Source of the DNA: Dastarcus helophoroides | Lineage: Eukaryota > Arthropoda > Insecta > Coleoptera > Bothrideridae | Direction of reading: 5' to 3' | DNA: 64,000 bases | Assembly (NCBI GenBank): GCA_028583605.1 | Contig: CM053326.1 | Location: 35,744,931 to 35,808,930, forward strand | Shown here: one piece after another, positions 45,173 to 55,341 of the stretch | How the letters are laid out: each line of letters begins with the position of its first letter | Numbering within the stretch: position 1 is the first letter of the stretch | Translations under genes and position numbers: made by a program | Notes under the pieces: generated by a model | The model's input: the letters and a program-made list of their open reading frames with translations, nothing else | Database searches by the model: none | What the model was told of the DNA's origin: nothing

Positions 45173-46093
45173 ATGAGCTCCAATTCCATTTGCCTTCATG
45201 AAATAATCAATGACGTAAACACAGTAATATATGGAGATCTTTCGGAGCAATCGACGGAACACAAAAATATACCACGTCAGGGCGAACATTTTCATAAAAT
45301 AATAACTCCTGGAAAGATCGATGACAAATCAAATTACGGAATTCCAAAAAATATAAAATATCCACCTCATTACATACCAAGTTATGATACTGAACGATCA
45401 GATCACGAAAATGTCGAATATGATTACGACGAAGAAGATGAAGATGGTTATCACGTTGATGAATCTGAAGACCAAGAAGATGTATGTCCTTGTTGCAGGA
45501 ACCACGGCGAATCTCCTAAAGAAAGTAAAACTTTATATGATGATGACGCTGAATACGAGAAAAAACGAGAAAAACCTGGGACATGGTATCAAAAGAACGA
45601 AGAGTTTCATCCTGAAATGCATGATCGATATGATACGGCTACAGACCACCGTACCGGAATCACATCCGAATGGCTCAAAAGTTGTAAAAATAGTTTAAAG
45701 GAATTTCTAAATCCCATTAAATGCAAATATAGCAACGCGTATAACAATGCCGCTGATCAGTTTTGTGAAAAACGTCGTAAGACTTTTACCATGAATGGAA
45801 AGTCAAAAGCGGAAAAGGATCATGGTTCCTATGAACAAGGAAAAGATCAACAAAAGTGCAACGTTAGTAATCCGCATTCTAATGAGTCTGATAAATTTGG
45901 ACAGACTGGTAATCTAACAAGCGTTCCGTTAAGTGCTCGTAGAATCAAAACCCAAAAGGAGAAGCTGCTTTTATACATGACGGATCCAAATTTATTCATT
46001 CCCGGGATCAGGATATTACATAAGCGACTTTTAAAATCGGAGGATTCACCTGATCGAATAGCTAGATTAAGAGATATTCTGAGTCAAACATAG
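45173..46093 (+). CDS. Unknown protein of the four-gene cluster, member 1 (306 aa)
   Basis: Not a family I recognise. Single open exon from ATG to TAG, with AATAAA at 46099-46104. Residues ~81-103 are strongly acidic (DYDEEDEDGYHVDESEDQED), followed at 105-108 by CPCC, a possible metal-binding pair. The middle is hydrophilic and Cys- and Lys-containing (EWLKSCKNSLKEFL, NPIKCKYSNAY). The C-terminus (262-296) matches the box shared by the cluster: EK-L3-Y-M, DPNLFIPG, LLKSEDSPDRI. It is the most diverged member: the F-x2-F-N N-terminal box and the NPF/DPF tripeptides are not evident. No signal peptide or membrane span, so probably cytoplasmic or nuclear (inference). The membership call rests mainly on the C-terminal box. 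Confidence 0.82.
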   Translation: MSSNSICLHEIINDVNTVIYGDLSEQSTEHKNIPRQGEHFHKIITPGKIDDKSNYGIPKNIKYPPHYIPSYDTERSDHENVEYDYDEEDEDGYHVDESEDQEDVCPCCRNHGESPKESKTLYDDDAEYEKKREKPGTWYQKNEEFHPEMHDRYDTATDHRTGITSEWLKSCKNSLKEFLNPIKCKYSNAYNNAADQFCEKRRKTFTMNGKSKAEKDHGSYEQGKDQQKCNVSNPHSNESDKFGQTGNLTSVPLSARRIKTQKEKLLLYMTDPNLFIPGIRILHKRLLKSEDSPDRIARLRDILSQT

Positions 46094-46631
46094 AAAAGAA
46101 TAAAAAATATTCATCCACCACAGCCTTATTCCTACTTACATGAGTTCAAATGCCATATAGGAAATATAGGGATACTTATTTATCTGCAAAAAACCAACAA
46201 CTGTGCCTGCTGGGTTGAATTTTTTATTTGCAAGTACAGTCAGAGGCTTCTTATTTGCTGTTTCATTCGCGATTTGTTCATTCCCAGAGCCACCACTTTC
46301 TACATGGTTTTTGGGTCGGAATGTCGCTAATATTAGAAAAAGATAAAAAAATATCTATGAGGGAATATGCTATTAAAAATTCAAATTTTCTTATGCTTCA
46401 AGTGAATTGTAGACCTTTAAGACAGCCTATAATTTGTTCCATGAAAAGCTCTTCTAGATAATTTAATAATCCTCTTTAATTTGACTGGTTTCCAAACAAA
46501 TAACTAGGGCCTAAAAGGAATGCTTTGCAGTTTTCAACAGCCTACTCGAAATTCCTTTACGATCATTATTTCCCGAGTTATTGATTACCAAAATCAAAAA
46601 TGACTCTTGCAGTTGTAGTTTCAATTTGACT
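46094..46631. other. Spacer after member 1
   Basis: Apart from the polyadenylation signal at 46099-46104 I see only an unsupported 77-codon frame (46228-46461, no ATG). Confidence 0.35.
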
Positions 46632-47895
46632 TTTTTTTTAAGTTTAATCCACTCGCAAAGGGTAACCCCATTATGCTTTGAAAGCACTGCGAGTAGGATG
46701 CGGAAACAAGGATAGATGGCGATGAACCGCCTTCTAAAAGAAGGATAGGTGGTAATTTTTGGGGAAACTTCCTTTCAGTAGCAAGTTCCATAACTTGGAA
46801 GTTCTATAGAAAAAAGTGTCTCCGTAGACAGAAGTCCTCACTGTGTCAAGCTGGACCACACAGGAATTTGCTGTCTCCGGCTGTCTAGTACGCCTCAAGA
46901 ATCTTGCCCTTGGGGGGATCAATCCTATTAGTTCCTGCGACCAGCTTCCATGATAGTGCTTGTAGAAAAGAGACAAGTCGCCAACCATACGCCTGTGCTT
47001 TACTGTTTCGAGAGAATCGGTCATACTCTCGTCATCAATTAGGCGAATCGCTCTTCTTTGAATTGAATCCAAGAGAGCTAAAGTGTGTTTTGGGGCTGAA
47101 CCCCAAACATGAGAACACTATTCTAGTATTGGCCTAACTTGAGCTTTGTAGTGTTAATAGCTGATGAGATGTGAAGTACTTTTTAGCTCTAAAAAGAAAG
47201 CCTAGCTTCTGAAAGGCGGATTTGGCAATGGCACGCACATGATCGTCCCAAGAGAAGTTAGTGCTCGCATTCACTCCTAGGATAGATAGATTAGATCCCA
47301 TCGGAAGGATTTTACGGTCCATTAGTATGTTGTTGCATGGTCCCTTGATGTTTTCTTAGAGAAAATCGCGGCCTGAGTTTTCGATGCGTTGAAGTCGACC
47401 AAATTGTTCTTACCACATTCCAGAATAATCTCGAGATCCCGACTAATCATTTGTATCTGCTGTTCCCTTAGTTGATCTGAAGCAGCGGTAGATAATGGTT
47501 TGTCGGAGAAAAAAGATGACACAAGGTTACTATCATCCGCGTAGCTGTATATAGGATTGGAAGTTGAAGCTAAGAGATTGTTTATGTGTAACAGAAATAG
47601 AGTAGGAGACAGAACAGACCCCAGAGGCACCCCTGCGTTAATCGCAAATGTCTCGGATGAGATGCCATCGACGACGACCTGGAGAGATCTATCAGCGAGA
47701 AAATTGGATATCAAATGACAGAGTCCAGGAGGAAAGCCATAAGATGTTAATTTTGCGAGAAGAGATCGGTGCCAGACTTTGTCGAAAGCCTTTGAGATAT
47801 TCAATGCCACAATCCTAGCCTCACCATGTTTTTCCATAGCTGAGTTACAGATATGATTAACATATGGCAGCAGATCGCCAGTGGAACGTATTTTT
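46632..47895 (-). pseudogene. Non-LTR retrotransposon inserted in the gene cluster (copy 4)
   Basis: Same family as copy 1. The minus strand begins near CGTTCCACTGGCGAT and gives RT from EARIVALNISKAFDKVWH through NAGVPLGSVLSP to SYADDSNLVSSFF, so the catalytic YADD is intact (47532-47543), but PQG has become PLG. Frame breaks near 47325 and 47140 separate the later parts (ILGVNASTNFSWDDHV; RRAIRLIDDESM; SLFYKHYHGSWSQEL). The 3' end is GAGTGGATTAAACTTAAAAA. 5'-truncated. It lies between cluster members 1 and 2 and points away from member 2. Confidence 0.88.
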
Positions 47896-47974
47896 ATTTT
47901 GCTCTATAAGCATTCTTCTTTGAGTAAGAGGCTGCTTACAAAGTTGGATTTTTTATATTTCTTGTGCCTGCTAT

Positions 47975-48875
47975 ATGTAGAAGAGACTGGAGTATTCTGG
48001 ACCACGGGGAATTGCAGACCAGCTTTATATTTTTTTCTCTAATAGTGGTTGATAGCTACAAATTATTGTCGTCAGCTCGCCTCATGTTAAGCCCATTTTC
48101 CCTTCAGTACTCGACTTGTGTACACGAAGCGTACCTGGCTTCGATACCAAATAGAAATGGGATACTTCGATTTTTTTTTTTCACTTTAGAATTTCCTCTA
48201 ATTTGACCTTACTTTTCGAGAACCAACTCAGGTAAATCTCTCCATAATATTCGCGGAACCTTAAGTCTTCGACAGGAACATGAAGTTTTGCATGAAGTTT
48301 GTATTATGTTACTCATATGCTGCCATATTGTAAAAACGACCTTCGGGGAATTACGGACCACTTTTGTCGAGGAATAATGGATCATTCAATTCTTTACATT
48401 TCAGAAGCTAATATGTATTTGATGCATATAAGTGATTATTCATGCAAATTTTCAACACAGCATTATTTTTCGACAATTTCTAATAGTTTTTTGGTAAAAT
48501 AATAATTTCGTTTCGAACTGATTTTCATTGCCATTTGTCACTCCACTTTACTTTGTTTCTCTTTCATAATAAATCTTCTGCCATACTGAATCAAAAACAA
48601 GAAGGTTTTTCTACAACATTTTTCCATTTTTAATCGATTTACAAAGTGGTCCGTAATTCCCCGACATTTTTCAAAACCGCAAAAATTGCCAACTGTTATA
48701 AGTTGTATAATTTAATACAACTTGACCAAACTTCTGCGACCTAAAGAGAGATTAGTAGTTGTACTACAAGTTCAAGCTTTGAAATTTTCAGAAAAAAATA
48801 TTTTTTTGCCAGTTTTTAATTAACTTAAAAAGGTGGTCCACAATACCCCAGTCTTCCCTATTTAAAAACGTGTGA
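47975..48875. mobile_element. Fold-back element with nested GGAATTNCGGACCAC inverted motifs
   Basis: The left end has GACTGGAGTATTCTGGACCA and CGGGGAATTGCAGACCAG. About 350 bp further is CGGGGAATTACGGACCACTT. The reverse complements follow: AAGTGGTCCGTAATTCCCCG at about 48647 and GGTGGTCCACAATACCCCAG at about 48831. The outer pair and the inner pair are each inverted, so the element folds back on itself. No coding capacity; class unknown. It ends about 100 bp from the stop of member 2. Confidence 0.65.
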
Positions 48876-48978
48876 AATCTATTCCTTAAGAAAAATATTT
48901 TAGTAACACAATTCATGTATTTAACTTCCAAATATCAAAAAACACATCAAAAAGTAACACCGTATTCAATACACACGT

Positions 48979-50136
48979 TTAGAAGTCATCCATGAGTCGC
49001 TTACAAGCACTATAAACAGTATTTTTAAAGAACATTAACCTCTCCGGTGATTTTTCCGCTTTTTTGAGTCCATCGAAAACAACATGATTTCCCGGAATAA
49101 TTTTCTCTGGATGATTCACAAAGTACCTCAAGTAATGCTTCTCCGTGGACAATTTGTGTTCCTGCTTCAGGAACTCCCCATCGCCGTCAACCGAAACATC
49201 TTGATCGGGGTTCAAATAATAACTTTTAAACCGTTCAATGCTGACCTTGCCTTCATGTGGAATATCTTCGTTTTTGTACGTAAAAATATCTCTGTTGGGG
49301 TATTCCTGTAATGATCTGGTGCCATCCAAACCGAAAGGGGTGTAGAAGACGTTTTCTTCTGGTGATCTTTTCTTCTGCCGTTCGAACATATTCACCTTGT
49401 CGTCTAAAAATACTTCAGGTCTGAAATCTCTAAATGGCGTATTTAGTTGAAGTTCTGGAGCTCTATCCATTGGGGTGGGACTCATTTTGCTGGATTCGGT
49501 CGGAGTAACGGAAGCGACCTCATATTTATCCTCGACATTTGATAGCAGAGAGACTCTTTTAGTTTTGGAATCGTTTTCTTCGCTACATTCTTTGTTAGTA
49601 TTTTCATCATTATCGAATGGACTCTCAAATAAGTTCGATTTCTTCTTATTAATCAAAGAGGTCGTCGTTTTAAGGTTTACCTCTAACGGAGCGCATTCAA
49701 ATGGGTCAAGACTTTTCGCTTCTTCTCGTTGTGGTTTTATTTTTTTCTTCTTGTCAAGCATTTTGACCAGCATAGCGTGTTGTTTTATCGACTCGTAAAC
49801 ATACTTTCTGCGAATTCTGTCTCTAATGATAACAGTTTTCAAATCTTCTAATTCATTGCGTTCTCTTTCTTGAAACTGAAATGGATTCCACTGACTTGAT
49901 TCACTATCATATTTGATTAGGTTAACTTCTCTTGGTTTCTTTTTTCGGCTGTTAAGAAGATGCTTAGGGCAATAGTGCTGGGACTCGATTTGTGACTTGT
50001 GGGGCAATCGTTGGATCACATTGGAATAATTTTTAGCTGAAGGCCGGTCAAAGGTGGTGAACTGTATTTGATTAAATCTGGTAAAAAGACTTTCATCCAA
50101 TTTAAAGCGAGACGATATTTGCTTAACGTCTGGCAT
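48979..50136 (-). CDS. Unknown protein of the four-gene cluster, member 2 (385 aa)
   Basis: Not recognised. Intronless, ATG to stop. N-terminal box at 8-25 (SSRFKLDESLFTRFNQI). A WNPF at 83-86 leads into a charged helix-like stretch (QERERNELEDLK, RDRIRRKYVYESI; to 117). Then come DPFE at 144-147, KKSNLFESPF at 165-174 and a long hydrophilic middle with several TP/SP dipeptides (TPTESSKMSPTPMDR), possible phosphorylation sites. The C-terminal box at 331-385: EK-HYLRYFVNHPEKIIPG, VVFDGLKKA, KSPERL, then a short helix ending KRLMDDF. By hand count 31 of the last 55 residues equal member 3. Proteins with NPF tripeptides can bind EH domains (established), but that role is unproven here. Its start is 1,033 bp from the start of member 3, head to head, so the two may share a promoter region. 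Confidence 0.88.
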   Translation of the reverse strand: MPDVKQISSRFKLDESLFTRFNQIQFTTFDRPSAKNYSNVIQRLPHKSQIESQHYCPKHLLNSRKKKPREVNLIKYDSESSQWNPFQFQERERNELEDLKTVIIRDRIRRKYVYESIKQHAMLVKMLDKKKKIKPQREEAKSLDPFECAPLEVNLKTTTSLINKKKSNLFESPFDNDENTNKECSEENDSKTKRVSLLSNVEDKYEVASVTPTESSKMSPTPMDRAPELQLNTPFRDFRPEVFLDDKVNMFERQKKRSPEENVFYTPFGLDGTRSLQEYPNRDIFTYKNEDIPHEGKVSIERFKSYYLNPDQDVSVDGDGEFLKQEHKLSTEKHYLRYFVNHPEKIIPGNHVVFDGLKKAEKSPERLMFFKNTVYSACKRLMDDF

Positions 50137-51169
50137 ATTTTTGAGAGCGCGATTTGCAAGACTTAAACGAAACGGATAATTTTAAATAAAATTTTGATGG
50201 CTTACTGTCATAATTTTCATGTCAATATAACCTACAAGAAATTTAATGTTCGAATAGCGATATTTTTATATAGCTGTGATCCTTCGCCTAGCAATTTTCA
50301 AATCAAACTTGGAGGCAGATCATCCCACCTTCACTAATTCTGTTTTTTTTTAATCTAGCCCCCCTTCAGCCTTGTCATTTTTTAGTATTTATCCGAAACT
50401 GAGCTCCTGCGTAAGACATAAAATAACGTAAATTTTAACCAGATAGCTAAGCCTGTCGGGCATGGAATTGAAGCTCAGTTTTAGTGGTTAATACGACATC
50501 TTAACCATATCTTTTCTGAAGTTTAGTGGTCTTAGAATCTTAATTTGCAGCACAAATCATTTAAATTAACAGGAAAATGAAAACTGTGCTCCGCAATTAA
50601 AAAAAAGCTGTTTGATATATTGAATGACAAATGGGTTCATTTAAGCCAACGTCGAAAGTCGAAGTTTTATTATTTTTTGTCCTCAAAATTGATTGAGCGA
50701 TAATTTACGCACTATCTACATCGTTGATAAAACATCGACAAATATCTATTGTCCGCAGTGTAATTCGCTGGAATTATTCAAAATTCATGAGTAAGTTGGA
50801 TATCTAACGGAATACGAATAAGCTTCCAATCTTAATAAAAAAAAATACAAGGCATTTATCATATCGAACTGGTAGCGTGTAAGAATACAAAGAGAAGTGA
50901 ATTTTCGAATTTCGAAAATATATGTATATATGTACAAGTATACTTAAAACAAAAAAAAAACTACAGGTGATCAAAGAGTTTTAAAGCATTACTTTTCGTC
51001 GGTAACCAAATCAACTATATAAAAATTAATCAAAATCCAGTATGTCGATATAGTGCTTACGGTGTCAAGATGATCGATTAGTTTTGGTTAGAAAACATTT
51101 GACGTAAGTTTGAAATTTTTATAAACTACTCTTGTCAAAATTCTTAGTACAATTCAAAACTACCATACC
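50137..51169. promoter_or_regulatory. Shared head-to-head upstream region of members 2 and 3
   Basis: The two start codons diverge from this 1,033-bp stretch, which has no other supported gene. Just upstream of each ATG are splice-like words: ACAGTAAGCC then TTTCGTTTAAG before member 2, GACGTAAGT then AAAATTCTTAG before member 3. The implied introns would be only ~40-60 nt, so I do not call them. No clear TATA box was picked out. Confidence 0.45.
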
Positions 51170-52336
51170 ATGGAAAATTTGGGGCAAATATCTTCCCAAA
51201 TCAAATTAAATGAAGACTTCTTTGCTCAGTTTAACGAAATCAAGCTAGGCGATGTGAAATCTTCTAACGACAATTATGCCAGTTTGTACCCAATTAGAAG
51301 ACACACAACTTCAGTCTTAAAAATTCCGCTGAATCCGATCAACCTTATTAATTCAAATACCAATATAGCTACACCTCAAACGGTAAAATGTGATTCACGG
51401 AAGGAATGGAACCCCTTTGAAATTAGTGAGAAAGAAAAGCAAAAGCTTGCTGATTTTAAATTTGCAGTTAAGCAGGATAAACTTCGAAGAAAATACATAT
51501 ACGAATCAATTACGAAAAATGATGTCATTGTAAAAATTAGCAATTTGTCAAAAGAACATACAAATAAAGAAATAAAAGATCCTTTCGAAGGCGAAATTCC
51601 TAAAGCAAATCTAAAGAGCTCAACACCAATGATTAGTCAGAAACGATCGAATATATTTGAAAACCCTTATGAAGCAAAAGAACAAAATAAGATTACGAAG
51701 CAAGCACCTGATGTAAAAGTTCAAAAAAATATTCCCATTAACAAACACAAAGCGAAACCTCCACCAATGCCAAGAGAATACGATCCGGATGATAAATACG
51801 CCCCACCAAGAGGTACCGCCAGGTACTTAAAATATTACAAAGCACATCCCTTTACAATTACAGATAGAAAATCTGATAATCACATGGAAATGTCGCATGG
51901 AGATCACTCTTCAAATTGTGACTTGCATGCCGAATACACTAAACCCCAAAGGGGAAAGTCTTCAAAGCCAAATAACTTTAACCATTCCTCGCCATACTTT
52001 TCCAAGTACCAAGATATCGATAGTAATTTTTATGCTAACAGGAGGTTTCTTCGCACGAAAAATGCCACAGGTGGTATTAAGGAGTTCAAAGATCACTTCT
52101 TAAATGATAACGTCAAGGATAAAATCATAGGTGAAACGGATTTACTCAAAAAGGAACATAAGTTGGCACAGGAGAAATACTATTTAAAATACTTTGTCAA
52201 CCATCCGGAAAAAATCATACCAGGGACCAATATCGTTTTCAGTGGCCTTAAGGAAGCTCCTCAATCACCGGAACGAATAGTTTATGTTGTAGACCAAATA
52301 TACCGTGGATTTAAGCGTTTTATGGATGAGTGTTAG
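51170..52336 (+). CDS. Unknown protein of the four-gene cluster, member 3 (388 aa)
   Basis: Not recognised. Intronless; the ATG sits in a favourable CATACCATGG context. N-terminal box at 8-24 (SSQIKLNEDFFAQFNEI). WNPF at 80-83 is followed by the charged segment SEKEKQKLADFK and KLRRKYIYESI (to 114). KDPFEGE lies at 137-143 and KRSNIFENPYE at 158-168, aligned with member 2. A Pro-rich KPPPMPREY and DPDDKYAPPRG (196-215) precede ARYLKYYKAHPFTI (217-230), which looks like a second, weaker copy of the C-terminal YLKYFVNHPEKI motif. The C-terminal box at 334-388: EKYYLKYFVNHPEKIIPG, IVFSGLKEA, QSPERI, ending FKRFMDEC. No signal peptide or membrane span. The function is unknown; the shape (short conserved boxes in a disordered, charged chain) suggests a binding or scaffold protein (inference). 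Confidence 0.88.
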   Translation: MENLGQISSQIKLNEDFFAQFNEIKLGDVKSSNDNYASLYPIRRHTTSVLKIPLNPINLINSNTNIATPQTVKCDSRKEWNPFEISEKEKQKLADFKFAVKQDKLRRKYIYESITKNDVIVKISNLSKEHTNKEIKDPFEGEIPKANLKSSTPMISQKRSNIFENPYEAKEQNKITKQAPDVKVQKNIPINKHKAKPPPMPREYDPDDKYAPPRGTARYLKYYKAHPFTITDRKSDNHMEMSHGDHSSNCDLHAEYTKPQRGKSSKPNNFNHSSPYFSKYQDIDSNFYANRRFLRTKNATGGIKEFKDHFLNDNVKDKIIGETDLLKKEHKLAQEKYYLKYFVNHPEKIIPGTNIVFSGLKEAPQSPERIVYVVDQIYRGFKRFMDEC

Positions 52337-52712
52337 GAAGATTCGTTATATGTAGCAGCAATGTAAAATGTGTACAATTAAATTGCAATAGGAAATTCTA
52401 AAACATTTATTAAAGTTGTAATTCATGAAGTCTTTTAATTCAGAATCATTCGAATTAGATAGGTGGTAGTTGAGTTGCGCTTTCCAGTTGACGAAAAGTT
52501 TTAAGTTAATCCAAAATTTTCTTTTTGGTTAACCAAAAATGGAAACTAAAATTATGCATGTGAAACATTCTGTGGTATGAGGTCTGTCAAGTGTGACATT
52601 AAAAGAATGTTGTCTTCAAAATTTTTGCACTTAATCATGTAGCTACCCCTCGAAAACCGCTCTCAAAGGTATTGTCTGTAGATCAATCTAGCACATCTTC
52701 CTCCTGAAATCA
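52337..52712. other. Spacer between members 3 and 4
   Basis: 376 bp without another gene. No repeat seen. It presumably holds the 3'UTR of member 3 and the promoter of member 4. Confidence 0.4.
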
Positions 52713-53990
52713 ATGAAAGAAATGCCCAAAAAATCCCGAAGATCCTATGACAAAGAATTTAACGAGAAATCATTCAGTAAGTTTAACAAAGTGGTCATCA
52801 ATAGAGCCTTATACCCTTTTGGAAAGGAATTCGTGATAAACATACCAATTGAGAATGTTCGAAAAGAGCAAACAAGGAGCTGCAAAGAAATTGGATTGGA
52901 CGAGGTGAGCGCGGAAGAATACTGCAATAGCACACAAGAGACAGATGCCTTCTGGAATGGATCGAGTGAGTTAATATTTCAGCACCATCTTTCGTCGAAA
53001 CTAAATGAACTAAAAGGTAGGGTACGTGATGGTGTCGAATCCAGTTCTTTCACTAAAGTAGAAGAAACTTTTGATTGTCCACCGCCGCCAAAAACGAACA
53101 CGTTTCTACAGTTGCTTAACCAACAGAAATCTAGTGGAGGAAGAAATCCCTTCGATGGGGAGAGTAGTTACTTTGCCGAAACAAAGCAGAAACCTTTCGA
53201 AAATATTTTTAAGGTAACTTCAGTTTATATTTCTTCAGTAGTTGCGTAAAATTCTTAGTCATAAAATTAGGGGCTAAGTTTTTTACGAAATATTCTTCCA
53301 ATTTATAGCCCTGTCATCTGGTATTGAGCTGTGTGCAATGAAATTAAATAAAATTTGGTCTTTTCTTTGCAAAAATATCATCACTATTATAGACATAATT
53401 CATTTAATTCTGAGCCACAGCAATAACAAAATATTTATTTTAAGCATCGCCGACGGCAAACAATTGATGCATTGAAATACCAGCAAGAGGAAAAATTGCA
53501 AGAAATCTATATTGAAAAAGAACCACCGGAAGACAATTACTGTCCCCCGAAGCATACAGAGAAACGTTCCCACATGTACAAAAAGCAAGTTTTGACAAAA
53601 ATATACACAGAACCGGCGGAAAACGTTAATACGTTCTCCGAAGCATACAGTAGCAGCAGTAGCAGTGAAGATGAAGATGGGGATCAGGGACACCGACATT
53701 ACAAGGCGGCCCGTGAAAAGAAAGTTCCACAAAAAAAGTCTTTTTTACTGAAAAGTCATTACATAAATACCAACTTAAAGAGTCCATCGGATTACGCTTA
53801 TGCGAAGCACAAGAACGTACTTAACATCAATAAGCAGTATATAAACTATGTCTTGGAAAGTAATAAGGATGCCACCCCTGGAACAAGCCTCTTAAGCAAC
53901 AAATTTAAAGCGGCTGCAGTAAAACCAGACAGATGGAGATTTTTCGGAGATAAAATTATAAATGCGCTCAAGAAGATGAAATCGGAATGA
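52713..53990 (+). CDS. Unknown protein of the four-gene cluster, member 4 (two exons, ~348 aa)
   Basis: Not recognised. I read two exons: 52713-53213 and 53445-53990, with donor TTTAAG|GTAACT and acceptor TATTTATTTTAAG|CATCGC. The intron is 231 bp and both sides are phase 0, so the frame continues exactly (FENIFK then HRRRQTIDALKYQQEEK). N-terminal box at 11-28 (SYDKEFNEKSFSKFNKVV). FWNG at 80-83 stands where WNPF is in members 2 and 3. NPFDGE at 145-150 and KPFENIF at 160-166 are present. The second exon has a PPEDNYCPPKH segment like DPDDKYAPPRG of member 3, a Ser/acidic run (SSSSSEDEDGD) and a C-terminal box that keeps KQYINY, PGTSLL, KPDR and a final helix (INALKKMKSE) but is much diverged. 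AATAAA follows at 54021-54026. Without the intron the first exon would stop 12 codons after the donor, and the second would lack a start. Splicing is therefore the better model. Confidence 0.78.
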
Positions 53991-55232
53991 ATATTATATT
54001 ACGATATTTTTACAACAGATAATAAACCTGAATCTCACTTTATTGTGTGAATATTACTAATCGACTAATCGAAAAACGTTTTTTCCTTTCAAAACTAATA
54101 TTATTGTACGTTCCGTTTTGAATCCGGTTTTTGAGGAATTCATCCTGTGTGGTTACGCAACCACAACATTTTTCGTCTTCAGAAGGGGAGCAACTTGCAA
54201 ATTGTATTACCCAATAATTTGTAATATCTCATTTTGAAGGAGAAAAACCCAAATGGTGACGTACAACCCAGATGTGAAACTTTATTTGTTGGTTTTTAGA
54301 AGTGAGGTAACATTTTTTGTTTCTTACTCGTTTAATAAATAATTTCAATTCGATAAATAGCAGAATAATTAAATGAGTTTCCAACTGGCTTCATTAATCT
54401 TTAGTTACACAGCTAGGCAGGCACTAAATTAACCGTTATAGTGAAAGAAAACAGAAAGCAAAACCGAAACAGGGAAAACCACTAAGAAACAAAAGGCATG
54501 TGAAACTTTTATGACCATTTAGCCAGCAAGTGGACAATATACATCTCGAACTTTCTAGCCTGAAAGCAAAATCAATTTGACCCTCGGCTTTATGAAATAA
54601 AAAGAATCGTTCCATAAAAATAAATTTCGTATGTAGAACGTTGCTATGAATGAGTACTTGACTTATAAGAGAATAAAATAGCTTTTATACAAGCAGTAGT
54701 GGGAGTAAAAACAAATTAATTAAAAGATAAAAGCAATAGCACATCGATCGGTTAAGAGACAATTTTTAGAGGGTGAAATTTTCTCGAATTGGCTTAAAAC
54801 CAAATGCGTTAGAAGTGACCATTCGTCATATACGGTGACATAAATGTAACGTAGTATGGGGTGTATGCCTCCGCAATTAGGGAATAATAGTTATGAAAGC
54901 TAGACGCAAGAAGCGCCGCAAAATCAGAAAATGGAGACGTTTTTAAAGTAATAGCGTAAAGTATCGCTTTATCCTCAGACGTTTAACAGAGCGGGAGAAA
55001 TGGCCCATTGAGTAGTTAGCAGAGGCAGACCATAGAAATACATCATGTGCAAAGAGCATCACAGGCGATTCGACCCCTCCGTGTCATCTAATGACGCTTA
55101 TAGACGTCGTTAGAAAAAGCCATTTTTATAGCAGTTAGCTGTCCTTCGGACGTCGTATGAGTCACTGGTTTCAGTAAAAATTTGCTACATGATTCCAACT
55201 CCATCATATCTTGGTTGGAAATAATAGAATAG
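53991..55232. other. Downstream of the cluster, nothing recognised
   Basis: Holds the 3' end of member 4. A somewhat GC-richer patch (54890-55170, GAAGCGCCGCAAAATC, TTCGGACGTCGTATGAG) shows no frame. No repeat recurrence seen. Confidence 0.35.
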
Positions 55233-55341
55233 ATTCAAAAATTGAAATATAAAACTCGTCCCTTGAAACCAAAAAAGATTAAAAAACACAACAAAGGTTG
55301 CTCTAACGCGTTTCGACAGCCAAGTTATCATCTTCAGAGAG
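55233..55341 (-). mobile_element. Single arm of the palindromic family (copy E) with hammerhead-like core
   Basis: AAAATTGAAATATAAAACTC, GTCCCTTGAAACCAAAAAAG, AACAAAGGTTGCTCTAACGC, GTTTCGACAGCCAAGTTATC, ATCTTCAG. As in copy B, only one arm is present and it ends at the CTGAAGA motif (minus strand), which is followed through a GATAAC...GGCTGTC stem-like stretch by GAAACGCG. Confidence 0.78.

Noticed and set aside
45384..45698. 104-codon Met/Lys-rich frame inside member 1
   Set aside because: Overlaps member 1 in another phase; Met-rich translation arises from its GAT/GAA codons.
49475..49798. 107-codon plus-strand frame opposite member 2
   Set aside because: Antisense shadow of member 2.
53400..53732. 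110-codon hydrophobic minus frame opposite exon 2 of member 4
   Set aside because: Antisense shadow; hydrophobicity results from the charged codons of the true strand.
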